From JAQSWP01 sp040255215 (GTDB taxonomy: Bacteria; Pseudomonadota; Alphaproteobacteria; Reyranellales; JAQSWP01): a stretch of DNA of 64,000 nt. The translations under genes and the position numbers were made by a program. Below are positions 39,816 through 49,911 of this stretch, piece after piece (the first letter of the stretch is position 1; every line of letters starts with the position of its first letter). Location: positions 62,001-126,000 of the forward strand of contig JBDZUM010000001.1 of NCBI GenBank assembly GCA_040255215.1. The letters are read 5' to 3'. The notes beneath the pieces were generated by a model. The model was not told the DNA's origin. It made no database searches and worked only from the letters and a program-made list of their open reading frames with translations.

Positions 39816-42220
39816 AGTTCACCCTGGGCTGGCTCAAGCAGCATCTCGATACCGACGCCGATCTCGAGCGCATCGCCAGCACGATGACGATGCTGGGGCT
39901 CGAGGTCGAAAGCATCGTCGATCCGGCCAAGAACCTGCAGCCCTTCACCGTGGCGCACGTCATCTCGGCCGAGCAGCATCCGGATGCCGATCGGCTGCGC
40001 GTCTGCAAGGTCGATACCGGCAAGGAGATCCTGCAGGTGGTGTGCGGCGCTCCCAATGCGCGCGCCGGCATGAAAGGCGTATTCGCCCCTGTCGGCACGA
40101 CGATCCCCGGCACCGGATTGCTGCTGAAGCCCAGCAAGATTCGCGGCCAGGAAAGCAACGGCATGCTCTGTTCGGCGCGCGAGCTGCAATTGGGCGAAGA
40201 CCACGACGGCATTATCGATCTGCCGGCCGACACGCCCGTGGGCGTGCCGGTAGCGGATGTGCTGGGCGCCAACGACCCCGTCATCGAGATCAAGATCACG
40301 CCCAATCGCGGCGATTGCCTCGGCGTGCGCGGCATTGCGCGCGATCTGACGGCCGCCGGACTGGGCGTGCTCAAGCCCGAGCCCAAGGCGGAATCGACGG
40401 CGGCATTCAAGAGCCCGATCGCCTGGCGACGCAGCTTCTCGGCAGAAACGAGCGATGCCTGCCCGGTCGTGGCTGGCCGCTATTTCCGTGGCCTGCGTAA
40501 CGGGCCGAGCCCCGAATGGCTGCAGAACCGGCTCAAGGCAATCGGATTGCGGCCGATCTCCGCTTTGGTGGATGTCACGAATTTCTTCACCTTCGATCTC
40601 AATCGTCCGCTGCACGTCTTCGACGCCGGCAAGATCAAGGGCGACCTGACGATGCGGCTCGCCCGCTCGGGCGAAACGGTGATGGCACTCGACGGCCGCA
40701 CCTACGAGCTGGACGGGGAAATGACCGTCATCGCCGACGAGCAGGGCGTGCAGGCGATCGGCGGCATCATGGGCGGCGAGATCTCCGGCTGCTCCGATCA
40801 GACGACCGAGATGTTCCTGGAAGCCGCCTATTTCGATCCCATCCGGACGGCGACGACGGGCCGCAAACTGGGCATCCAGTCCGACGCCCGCTATCGCTTC
40901 GAACGCGGCATCGATCCGCACTCCTGCATCTCCGGCGTCGAAGCAGCCACTCGCCTGATTCTCGAGCTATGCGGCGGCGAGGCCAGCGACATCGTGCAGG
41001 CTGGTGACGTCCCCGCCGACGATCGCGTCTACCAGTTGCGGCTGTCGCGCATTCCCGGCCTTGCGGGCTTCGACGTCGACAGTGGCGAGAGCAAGCGGAT
41101 CCTGCAGGCGCTCGGCTTCGACGTCTCCGGCGACGGCTCCACCTGGCAGGTCGCTCCGCCGTCGTGGCGACCGGACATCATCGGCGAGGCGGATCTGGTC
41201 GAGGAAGTCGTGCGCGTTCATGGCTACGATTCCATTCCATCGGTCCCAATGCCGCGCATCGCCGCCGTCACCACGCCCGCCCGCACCATTCAACAGAGAC
41301 GACCGGGCCATGCGCGGCGGGCTCTTGCGGCGCGCGGTCTTGTCGAAGCGGTGACATGGTCGTTCATGGCCGGCAAGGATGCGGCCTTGTTCGCGCCTGT
41401 CGACGATGCCATGCGGCTGGCCAATCCGATGTCGGCGGATCTCGACGTCATGCGGGCGACCATCGCGCCCAACCTGATCGACGCGGCCGCCCGCAACATC
41501 GCGCGCGGCATGCGCGACGTCGCCCTGTTCGAGGTCGGTCCGCAATATGCGGGCAATCGACCGGAGGACCAAGCCACAGTCGCTGCAGGTATCCGATCGG
41601 GCCTGGCGCAGCCGCGGCAATGGACCGGTGGGCACCGCCCGGTCGACGCTTTCGATGCCAAGGCCGACATCCAGGCCGCGGTCCAGGCGCTCGGCATGGA
41701 CCCGGAGCAGCCGCAGATCGACGCCAAAGCGGCTCCCGGCTGGTACCATCCCGGCCGCTCCGGCGCGCTGCGGCTGGGTCCGCAGATCATCGGCTGGTTC
41801 GGTGAGATCCACCCGGCGATTCTGGCGCATTACAGGATCGAGCAGCCGACCGTGGGCTTCGAGCTCTTCATCGATCGTGTGCCGATGCCGAAGCAGGCCA
41901 GGAGCGGCAAGGCGCGCCCGCCTTTGAAACTTCTGCCGCTGCAGCCGATCGAACGCGATTTCGCCTTCCTTGTGGCGGACGACGTGACGGCCGACGCCGT
42001 GGTCAAGGCAGCCAGGGCCGCCGAACGCAGTCTGATCTCCCGCGTTGCCGTGTTCGATCTTTATGCCGGCAAAGGCGTGGAGCCCGGCAGGAAGTCGCTG
42101 GCGATATCCGTGACCATCCAGCCCGTCGGCAAGACGCTGACCGAGGCCGAAATCGAAGCCATCGCCGGCAAGATCGTCGCCAACGTGGCCAAGGCCACTG
42201 GCGCGTCGCTGCGCGGCTGA
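39812..42220 (+). CDS. pheT: phenylalanine--tRNA ligase beta subunit
   Basis: PheT (802 residues, normal) provides tRNA binding and editing. Domains: tRNA-bind OB fold (about 40-150; HPDADRLRVCKVDTG), B3/B4 editing (about 215-385), B5 (about 400-475), catalytic-like module (about 480-690) and the C-terminal anticodon FDX-ACB domain (about 708-802). ATG 39812 lies in an ATGA overlap with pheS. The run then continues to lepA, 19 bases on. Confidence 0.97.
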   Translation: MKFTLGWLKQHLDTDADLERIASTMTMLGLEVESIVDPAKNLQPFTVAHVISAEQHPDADRLRVCKVDTGKEILQVVCGAPNARAGMKGVFAPVGTTIPGTGLLLKPSKIRGQESNGMLCSARELQLGEDHDGIIDLPADTPVGVPVADVLGANDPVIEIKITPNRGDCLGVRGIARDLTAAGLGVLKPEPKAESTAAFKSPIAWRRSFSAETSDACPVVAGRYFRGLRNGPSPEWLQNRLKAIGLRPISALVDVTNFFTFDLNRPLHVFDAGKIKGDLTMRLARSGETVMALDGRTYELDGEMTVIADEQGVQAIGGIMGGEISGCSDQTTEMFLEAAYFDPIRTATTGRKLGIQSDARYRFERGIDPHSCISGVEAATRLILELCGGEASDIVQAGDVPADDRVYQLRLSRIPGLAGFDVDSGESKRILQALGFDVSGDGSTWQVAPPSWRPDIIGEADLVEEVVRVHGYDSIPSVPMPRIAAVTTPARTIQQRRPGHARRALAARGLVEAVTWSFMAGKDAALFAPVDDAMRLANPMSADLDVMRATIAPNLIDAAARNIARGMRDVALFEVGPQYAGNRPEDQATVAAGIRSGLAQPRQWTGGHRPVDAFDAKADIQAAVQALGMDPEQPQIDAKAAPGWYHPGRSGALRLGPQIIGWFGEIHPAILAHYRIEQPTVGFELFIDRVPMPKQARSGKARPPLKLLPLQPIERDFAFLVADDVTADAVVKAARAAERSLISRVAVFDLYAGKGVEPGRKSLAISVTIQPVGKTLTEAEIEAIAGKIVANVAKATGASLRG

Positions 42221-42239
42221 GGCGGAGCATTACGAGACC

Positions 42240-44042
<1,803 letters not shown>

Positions 44043-44084
44043 AAAGCGCCTGTAATCAAGGGATTTTCGCCAGACTGAAGCGAA

Positions 44085-44113
44085 TTGAATCGACGGCGAC
44101 GCTGGTCTAGATT
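44085..44113 (+). promoter_or_regulatory. sigma-70 promoter of tRNA-Ser
   Basis: TTGAAT (44085-44090), a 17-base spacer and TAGATT (44108-44113) stand just before the tRNA 5' end at 44125. Confidence 0.6.
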
Positions 44114-44124
44114 GCGCGCCGCAT

Positions 44125-44215
44125 GGAGGGGTGGCCGAGTGGTTGAAGGCGCACGCCTGGAAAGTGTGTATGGTCTAAAAAGCCATCGCGGGTTCGAATC
44201 CCGCTCCCTCCGCCA
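44125..44215 (+). tRNA. tRNA-Ser(GGA)
   Basis: A 91-base class II tRNA: acceptor GGAGGGG/TCCCTCC, D-arm GCCGAGTGGTTGAAGGC, anticodon stem CACGC/GTGTG around loop CTGGAAA giving GGA, a long variable arm containing TATGGTCTAAAAAGCCAT, T-loop TTCGAAT and encoded CCA. Confidence 0.97.
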
Positions 44216-44301
44216 TCCTGCTTCGCGCTACCCGCTTCACAGGATTTGATCCTGTCCTGAATGCGAAGCAGGATGCCCTCCAAAGCTTTAGCGAAGGAGG
44301 G
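44214..44301 (+). repeat. nested palindromes between tRNA-Ser and the GIY-YIG gene
   Basis: CATCCTGCTTCGC (44214-44226) and its exact complement GCGAAGCAGGATG (44263-44275) form a 13-bp stem that begins inside the tRNA CCA. Inside it ACAGGAT and ATCCTGT (44239-44255) form a second stem. A third, CCCTCC (44276-44281) and GGAGGG (44296-44301), encloses AAAGCTTT and places the ribosome-binding site of the next gene in its right arm. Confidence 0.85.
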
Positions 44302-44304
44302 CCG

Positions 44305-44548
44305 ATGCATTACGTATATCTGCTAGAAAGCACGGCTTTCCCGGGTCAACGCTATGTCGGCGCAAGCGCCGATCTGCGCCAGCGACTTGCCGATCACAAT
44401 GCAGGCAAATCCAAGCACACCGCCAAGTTCAAGCCTTGGAAGTTGGTTACGTACATTGGCTTTTCAGACCAGGCAAAAGCTTTGGTGTTTGAAAAAATAC
44501 CTGAAATCCGGTTCAGGCCATGCGTTTGCGAACAAGCGATTATGGTAG
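44305..44548 (+). pseudogene. GIY-YIG nuclease domain protein, frameshifted
   Basis: A single-domain GIY-YIG protein. The frame from ATG 44305 reads MHYVYLLESTAFPGQRYVGA, giving the YVY and YVG halves of the GIY-YIG motif, then ASADLRQRLADHNAGKS and the KPWKLVTYIGF strand. At the six-A run 44492-44497 the frame breaks; with five As the sequence would continue KYLKSGSGHAFANKRLW and stop at 44548, a normal 80-residue end for this family. The frame as written runs on nonsensically to 44826. Either a disabled gene or a homopolymer sequencing error. Directly follows palindromes next to tRNA-Ser, which hints at a mobile element. Confidence 0.85.
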
Positions 44549-44583
44549 CGCATTCTCGCAATCCCGCTCCTCGTAAGGAGAAC

Positions 44584-45213
44584 TTACGTAAGCTCCTTTA
44601 TTCCGTCCGGCGTCTCAATCTCCGCGCGATAGCGCAGCACCGGTCCCAGCATCACCGTCGGCGGCCGATCGATCCCGAACTCCCGGTACATCGCTTCGAC
44701 CGAGGCCGGCTCAGGATGCTCCAGCGAGAAATACCGCAGCCTCGCCCCCAGATCGGGAATGCTCGCCATCGAGCGTGCCTTGCCGCGCCGGTCGATGATC
44801 GATGGCGCAGCGCCATCGAGCGGTAGCGAACCATCGGCCGGAATGGAAAAGTCAAACGATCCGCCCAACGCGACTTTCTCGCCGAAGATATGCGTGCGGC
44901 CCGCGAGAACGGCATCGATCCCATCCGTCCGCGCCACCCAGCCGCGCAAACGCCTGCCCTCATCCCAGTCGCGCCGTACGGCCGCCTGATCGTCCAACCC
45001 GAACCACCGCTTGCGCCCAGGATCGCTCCCTTCCGGGTCGAGCGCCACGATCTCCAGATAGACCGTATCGCCCAGCTGCAGCAGGTGGTTATGCGTGCCC
45101 ATGTAAAGATGCCGCTGCCCGAAAGGCACATCGAGATCGAGGCACTGCCGGACATGCGCCACGCCTTCCTCGAGACTGGGCGCAATGACCGTTAGATGAT
45201 CCAGTCTTAACAT
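44584..45213 (-). CDS. VOC family (glyoxalase-like) protein
   Basis: A 209-residue protein of the glyoxalase_3-like VOC group. LRLDHLTVIAPSLEEGVAHV opens the first beta-alpha-beta unit with a likely metal His, then GTHNHLLQLGDTVYLEIVAL (residues about 39-58) gives another His and the Glu. The C-terminal half is less conserved. Function and substrate are unknown. ATG 45213 fits the family start; a longer frame to 45273 has no match. Diverges from the DJ-1-like gene with a 114-base shared promoter region. Confidence 0.83.
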   Translation of the reverse strand: MLRLDHLTVIAPSLEEGVAHVRQCLDLDVPFGQRHLYMGTHNHLLQLGDTVYLEIVALDPEGSDPGRKRWFGLDDQAAVRRDWDEGRRLRGWVARTDGIDAVLAGRTHIFGEKVALGGSFDFSIPADGSLPLDGAAPSIIDRRGKARSMASIPDLGARLRYFSLEHPEPASVEAMYREFGIDRPPTVMLGPVLRYRAEIETPDGIKELT

Positions 45214-45327
45214 GTCCCGATTGTCCTTGTGCTCACGTGCATTGTCCACGACACAACCCCGGCAATTCAGCAACGCTTGAGGACCTGTGCCTCCCTAGAA
45301 TGGCGACTTCCCATTACGGAGACTCCC

Positions 45328-45948
45328 ATGCAGATTGCGGTCCTGACTTTCGACGGCTTCAACGAGCTCGATTCGTTCGTCGCCGCTGCGATCATGAACC
45401 GGTTGCATGCCATAGGCTGGAAGGCACACATCACCGCGCCGACCCCGGAGGTGACGTCGATGAACGGCGTCACCGTGCAGCGCCAGAAGCCTCTGGAGTT
45501 CGCCAGCGAAGCCGATGCGGTGCTGATCGGCAGCGGCGTCAAGACGCGCGAGATTGCTGCCGACGCCCTGCTGCTGTCGCGCCTGACGCTCGATCCGTCG
45601 CGTCAGCTGATAGGGGCGCAATGCTCGGGCACTCTGATCCTGGCCAAGCTCGGCCTGATCGGCGACCTGCCGGCCTGTACCGACCTGACGACCAAACCCT
45701 GGGTTATTGAGGCCGGCGTGAAAGTCCTCGACGCGCCATTCGTGGCGCACGGCACCGTCGCCACTGCCGGCGGCTGCCTGGCCTCGCAATATCTGGCTAC
45801 ATGGATGATCGGACGACTGGCAAGTGTTCGCGACGCGGAAGAAGCGCTCCACTACGTGGCGCCGGTCGGCGAAAAGGAACTCTACGTGCAGCGCGCGCTG
45901 GCGGTCGTGACGCCGTTCCTGAAGCCGACGGGCACACTGGCGGCATAA
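45328..45948 (+). CDS. DJ-1/PfpI family protein
   Basis: A 206-residue member of the class I glutamine amidotransferase-like DJ-1/PfpI superfamily. The nucleophile elbow is GAQCSGTLILAKLG (about residues 92-105) with the reactive Cys, and the N-terminus is IAVLTFDGFNELDSFVAAAI, with the Glu that often tunes the Cys. VAHGTVATAGGCLASQYLA is the later conserved block. Members act as isonitrile hydratases, proteases, glyoxalases or regulators; no DNA-binding domain is present, so it is not of the GlxA regulator type. ACGGAGACTCCC precedes ATG 45328. Confidence 0.87.
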   Translation: MQIAVLTFDGFNELDSFVAAAIMNRLHAIGWKAHITAPTPEVTSMNGVTVQRQKPLEFASEADAVLIGSGVKTREIAADALLLSRLTLDPSRQLIGAQCSGTLILAKLGLIGDLPACTDLTTKPWVIEAGVKVLDAPFVAHGTVATAGGCLASQYLATWMIGRLASVRDAEEALHYVAPVGEKELYVQRALAVVTPFLKPTGTLAA

Positions 45949-46059
45949 CTGTCTGTCATATCCTTTGAGAACTTCAGGATGAGGGCTACAACCGGGCCTT
46001 GAGCAAATCCGTCGGCGCTCTAAACTCCCTCACCTGTTTGGCCAGTTGAGGAGCCCTCG

Positions 46060-47307
46060 GTGAACCGCATGCAATTCGGCGCTTTCCTGGCGCCGCATCA
46101 TCCCGTCGGCGAGAATCCGGCGTTGCAGTTCCGGCGCGATCTGGATTTCGTTGCTCATCTCGACCGGCTGGGCTACGACGAGTTCTGGTGCGGAGAACAT
46201 CATTCGTCGGGCTGGGAGATGATCGCCAGCCCCGAGCTGTTCCTGGCGGCGGCGGGCGAGAACACCAGGCGCATCAAGCTCGGCACCGGGGTGGTGTCGC
46301 TGCCCTATCACCACCCCTTCACCGTGGCGCAGCGCATCGTGCAGCTCGACTGGATGACGGGCGGGCGCATGCTGTTCGGCACCGGGCCGGGGGCGCTGCC
46401 CTCGGATGCGCGCATGTTCGGCATCGACCAGACGCTGCTGCGCGACCGGCAGGACGAGGCGCTGGGCGTGATCGTGCGGCTGCTCAAGGGCGAGCGGCTG
46501 ACCTATCGCTGCGAATGGTTTCAGATCAATGACGGGCAGCTCCAGCTCCTGCCGCAGCAGGAGAAGATCCCGATGGCGGCGGCGTCTTCCATCAGCCCAT
46601 CCGGCATGAAGCTGGCCGGCAAATACGGCATGGGCGCGCTGTCGATCGCCTCGACCTCGACCGACGGGCTGCAGGCGCTGCCGCTGCAATGGTCCTTCGC
46701 CGAACAGGCGGCCAGGGAACACGGCCAGGCGGTGGACCGGCGCGACTGGCGCGTACTGGTCTCCTTCCATCTCGCCGAGAGCAAGGAGCAGGCGCGCCAG
46801 GAGGCCGTCGACGGCCTGCAGCTCTGGCACAACCAGTATATCGTGCGCGTGCTGGCGCGAACCGGCGCGGTCAGGGTCGACGACAAATGGGCGTTGCTCA
46901 ACCAGCTCAGCGATTTCGGCAATGGCGGCTCGGCGGTGATCGGCACGCCGGACGAGATGGTCAAGGCGGTACGCGAATTGCAGCGCATCACCGGCGGCTT
47001 CGGTGTGGTGCTGGGCTTCGTGCACGACTGGGCCAATCGCGAGAACACGCTGCGCTCGTGGGATCTGTTCGCCCGCTACGTCATGCCGGAGCTGAACGGC
47101 ACCACCGCCCATCTCAAAGCCTCGGCCGACTACGTCGCCGGCCACAGCGTCGAACTGGCCGCCGGCCGCAGCGAGTCGATCCTCAAGGCCGTGCAGGGCG
47201 ATCAGCGCGCGGAGAAGGCGTTGCAGGAAACCATGCAGCAGATGGCAGCGGGCGCGGCCAATACCTGGCGGCCGGGTGACCTGCCGAAGGATTTGGCGAA
47301 GAAGTGA
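46060..47307 (+). CDS. LLM class flavin-dependent monooxygenase
   Basis: A 415-residue bacterial luciferase-like (TIM barrel) enzyme that uses FMNH2 and oxygen. YDEFWCGEHHSSGWEMIASPEL (about residue 43) and KLGTGVVSLPYHHPFTVAQRI (about residue 72) are typical, and MTGGRMLFGTGPGALPSDA (about 98-116) matches the limonene monooxygenase-like subgroup. The substrate is unknown. GTG 46060 is chosen: GAGGAG is six bases before it, while ATG 46069 would be too far. The last four bases overlap the next gene. Confidence 0.88.
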   Translation: MNRMQFGAFLAPHHPVGENPALQFRRDLDFVAHLDRLGYDEFWCGEHHSSGWEMIASPELFLAAAGENTRRIKLGTGVVSLPYHHPFTVAQRIVQLDWMTGGRMLFGTGPGALPSDARMFGIDQTLLRDRQDEALGVIVRLLKGERLTYRCEWFQINDGQLQLLPQQEKIPMAAASSISPSGMKLAGKYGMGALSIASTSTDGLQALPLQWSFAEQAAREHGQAVDRRDWRVLVSFHLAESKEQARQEAVDGLQLWHNQYIVRVLARTGAVRVDDKWALLNQLSDFGNGGSAVIGTPDEMVKAVRELQRITGGFGVVLGFVHDWANRENTLRSWDLFARYVMPELNGTTAHLKASADYVAGHSVELAAGRSESILKAVQGDQRAEKALQETMQQMAAGAANTWRPGDLPKDLAKK

Positions 47308-47669
47308 ACTACAAGCAATACAACGATTTCTGCCGCTCGCTGCCCGCCACAACCTATGTGCAGCAATGGGGCGAGGCGCATGTCTGGAAGGTCGGCGGCA
47401 AGGTCTTCGCCATCGGCGGCTGGGAAGGCCGCGCCTACCCCGGCATCACCTTCAAGGTCACGCCGGTCTCCTACGAGCTGCTGAAGAACGAGCCCGGTCT
47501 GCGGCCCGCACCCTATCTCGCGTCTCGCGGAATGAAATGGATCCAGCATTACGACAAGCCCGGATTGTCGCTGAAGGAGCTGAAAGCCTATCTGCGTCAA
47601 TCGCATAGGCTGGTGGCGCAGGGATTGAGCAAAAAGAAGCGCGCCGAACTGGGTTTGAATTTCGACTAG
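47304..47669 (+). CDS. MmcQ/YjbR family protein
   Basis: A 121-residue DUF419/YjbR protein, a CyaY-like fold whose role is unclear but may bind DNA. MNYKQYNDFCRSLPATTYVQ opens, then WKVGGKVFAIGG and TFKVTPVSYELLK. Starts at GTG 47304 in a GTGA overlap with the monooxygenase gene, so the two are translationally coupled. No catalytic motif is recognised. Confidence 0.88.
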   Translation: MNYKQYNDFCRSLPATTYVQQWGEAHVWKVGGKVFAIGGWEGRAYPGITFKVTPVSYELLKNEPGLRPAPYLASRGMKWIQHYDKPGLSLKELKAYLRQSHRLVAQGLSKKKRAELGLNFD

Positions 47670-47718
47670 TTCGGCCTAGCATTCTCCCAGGCACCGCAGA
47701 GTGCATCGGAGGATACGA

Positions 47719-48876
47719 ATGAGCCAAGCAGCCCGCGTCAGCGACTACGGCAGCGAAGAAACCGCCATGCAGGACTACCTGCGCGAGGGCGAAGAACGCG
47801 CCTACGCGCTGGGCAATCGCGGGCCGATCCGCTTCACCGCCGACGGCAAGATCCATCCCGACATTCTCGACGCCTATTGGCGTACCGGCTTCTACGTCTT
47901 CGAGGACGTGCTGGGCAAGGAGGAGCTGGCCGAGATCGAGGCTGACTTCAAGAACCTGCTGGAGCGGCTGCCGAAGGAGAAAGACTCGCCGGTCGACCGC
48001 CATGGCCGGCCGGCGCTCGGCATCGACTGCAAGGCGCAGACCCTGTTCTGGTCCAAGCCGCTGGGCGATCCGTTCGGCGGCACGGAACTGGCCAATGGCC
48101 GCCATCCGGTGAAGATGTTCGAGCCCAAGGCCAAGGCCGACGCGCCCACTGACATCGTCTATCTGATCCTGGGCAGCCTGCAGTTTCTCGAAACTCAGCT
48201 GCGCGTCTATGGCCATCCGGGATTGCTGGCGGTGGCCGCGGCGGTCAACGGCGAGGACTTCACGCCCTTCAACGAGGCACTGTTCATCAAGGAGCCTGGC
48301 CTGGGCGCTTCCGTCGCCTGGCACCAGGATGGCATCACGCATTGGGACAGTCCGGACTGGGACGAAGGCATCCACGGCTTCAACTTCATGGCGCAGCTCT
48401 ACGGCTGCACCGCGGCCAACGGCGTGTGGGTGGTGCCGGGTTCGCACAAGATCGCCGGCAAATGCGACATCAAGGAAATGGTCGCCAAAGCCGGCAGCGA
48501 ACGTCTGCCCGATGCTGTGCCGATGGTGTGCAAGCCGGGCGACGTCGTCATCAACAACCGCCAGGTCGTGCACGGTTCCTTCGCCAACACGAGCAAGGAC
48601 TGGCGCGTGACCCTCAACTTCGGCTTCCATCGCCGCAGCTCGGTGCTGGGTGTCGAGGCCGGCGGCATCCACAATGCCCGCGCCGTCTACGACGAGGCCC
48701 GCATCCGGGAGCGCGCCAGCCTGATCGGCTATGGTATCGATGCACGGCGCCAACGCTTCCCCGGCGAGACGCCGTACTGCTACAAGCCGCATGTCGAGGC
48801 GGGGTTGAGCTATCGCTGGGACGAGAAGGCGAAGGCGGGAATCAGGGACTACAACCTGCTCGATCTGAGCATCTGA
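47719..48876 (+). CDS. phytanoyl-CoA dioxygenase (PhyH) family protein
   Basis: A 385-residue Fe(II)/2-oxoglutarate oxygenase. Iron ligands: HQD in VAWHQDGITHWD (about residues 201-212) and a distal His in VVHGSFANTSKDWRVTLNF (about residue 282), with the Arg of WRVTLNF likely binding 2-oxoglutarate. The N-terminus DILDAYWRTGFYVFEDVL is typical of PhyH. The substrate is not predictable. CGGAGGATACGA precedes ATG 47719. Same strand as the monooxygenase/YjbR pair but 50 bases away. Confidence 0.9.
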   Translation: MSQAARVSDYGSEETAMQDYLREGEERAYALGNRGPIRFTADGKIHPDILDAYWRTGFYVFEDVLGKEELAEIEADFKNLLERLPKEKDSPVDRHGRPALGIDCKAQTLFWSKPLGDPFGGTELANGRHPVKMFEPKAKADAPTDIVYLILGSLQFLETQLRVYGHPGLLAVAAAVNGEDFTPFNEALFIKEPGLGASVAWHQDGITHWDSPDWDEGIHGFNFMAQLYGCTAANGVWVVPGSHKIAGKCDIKEMVAKAGSERLPDAVPMVCKPGDVVINNRQVVHGSFANTSKDWRVTLNFGFHRRSSVLGVEAGGIHNARAVYDEARIRERASLIGYGIDARRQRFPGETPYCYKPHVEAGLSYRWDEKAKAGIRDYNLLDLSI

Positions 48877-48894
48877 ACCTCTGTCGGTGACGGG

Positions 48895-49887
48895 CTAAAC
48901 CCGCACCATCCGCTTGCCGCGATTCTCTCCCGCCAGCAGCCCGATCAGGGCTCGCGGTGCGTTCTCAAGCCCGTCGACGATATCCTCGACCGTCTTGATC
49001 TTGCCGTCCTTCGCCCAGCCCAGGAGCCTGTCCTCGGCTTCCTTGTCCTTGGCGGCGAAGTCCATGACGATGAAGCCTTCCATGCGCAGGCGCTTGACGA
49101 CCAGCAGGCCCGGCACGCCCCGCGGCGACTGCATGTTGGAGGTATCGTACTGCGAGACGGCGCCGCAGCAGACGACGCGGCCCTTCTGATTCATCTGGAA
49201 GAGAGCGGCTTCAAGGACCGGCCCGCCGACATTGTCGAAAAAGACGTCGATGCCGCCGGGCGCCGCCGCGGCCAGATCCTTGCGGAAAGACTTGGCCTTG
49301 TAGTCGACAGCCGCGTCGAAACCCAGCTCGTCGACCAGCCACTGGCATTTCTCCGGCCCGCCGGCGATGCCGACGGCGCGGCAGCCGATCGCCTTGGCGA
49401 TCTGGCCAACGAAGGAGCCGACCGAACCGGCCGCCGCTGAGACGACGACGGTTTCGCCCGCTTTGGGGCGCCCGACCTCGATCAGGCCGTGATAGGCGGT
49501 CTTGCCGGCGATGCCGATCAGCGACAGCAGATGCGAGGCCGGCTCGTAGCTGCGCGCCTTCTCGAGCCTGCGCGCGTCCATGGCGTAGAATTCCTGCCAG
49601 CCGCCCTCGCCGAACACCTTGTCGCCCCTGGCGAAGCCCGGCGCTTTGCTCTCGACGACTTCGCCCAGCGAATAGGCGTGCATGATGTCGCCCGCCTTCA
49701 CCGCCTGGCGATAGGTGGCGCCCTGCATCCAGGCGCGGTTGGCGGCATCGAGCGAGATCAGCCTGGAGCGCACCAGCACCTGGCCGTCGCCGATGGCCGG
49801 CATCGGCGCGTCGACCATTTTGAAATGCTCTTCGCCCAACCGGTCGGTGGGCAGGGTCTGGATTACGATCTGCCGGTTGCCGGTCAT
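48895..49887 (-). CDS. NADP-dependent oxidoreductase, zinc-free MDR (CurA/PTGR-like)
   Basis: A 330-residue medium-chain reductase. The nucleotide motif is VVSAAAGSVGSFVGQIAK (about residues 147-164), and GIAGGPEKCQWLVDELGFDAAVDYK follows as in the leukotriene B4 dehydrogenase/CurA group, which reduces enones with NADPH. No zinc-binding cysteines or catalytic His. C-terminal ENAPRALIGLLAGENRGKRMVRV is typical. Starts at ATG 49887, 24 bases after the VWA gene, so they may be one transcript. Confidence 0.9.
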   Translation of the reverse strand: MTGNRQIVIQTLPTDRLGEEHFKMVDAPMPAIGDGQVLVRSRLISLDAANRAWMQGATYRQAVKAGDIMHAYSLGEVVESKAPGFARGDKVFGEGGWQEFYAMDARRLEKARSYEPASHLLSLIGIAGKTAYHGLIEVGRPKAGETVVVSAAAGSVGSFVGQIAKAIGCRAVGIAGGPEKCQWLVDELGFDAAVDYKAKSFRKDLAAAAPGGIDVFFDNVGGPVLEAALFQMNQKGRVVCCGAVSQYDTSNMQSPRGVPGLLVVKRLRMEGFIVMDFAAKDKEAEDRLLGWAKDGKIKTVEDIVDGLENAPRALIGLLAGENRGKRMVRV

Positions 49888-49911
49888 GGGCTTGCCTCCC
49901 CGAGGTTTTTC

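Noticed and set aside
44305..44826. A 173-residue protein from the GIY-YIG start
   Set aside because: After the A-run the frame is antisense to the VOC gene and meaningless; the real end is in the next frame.
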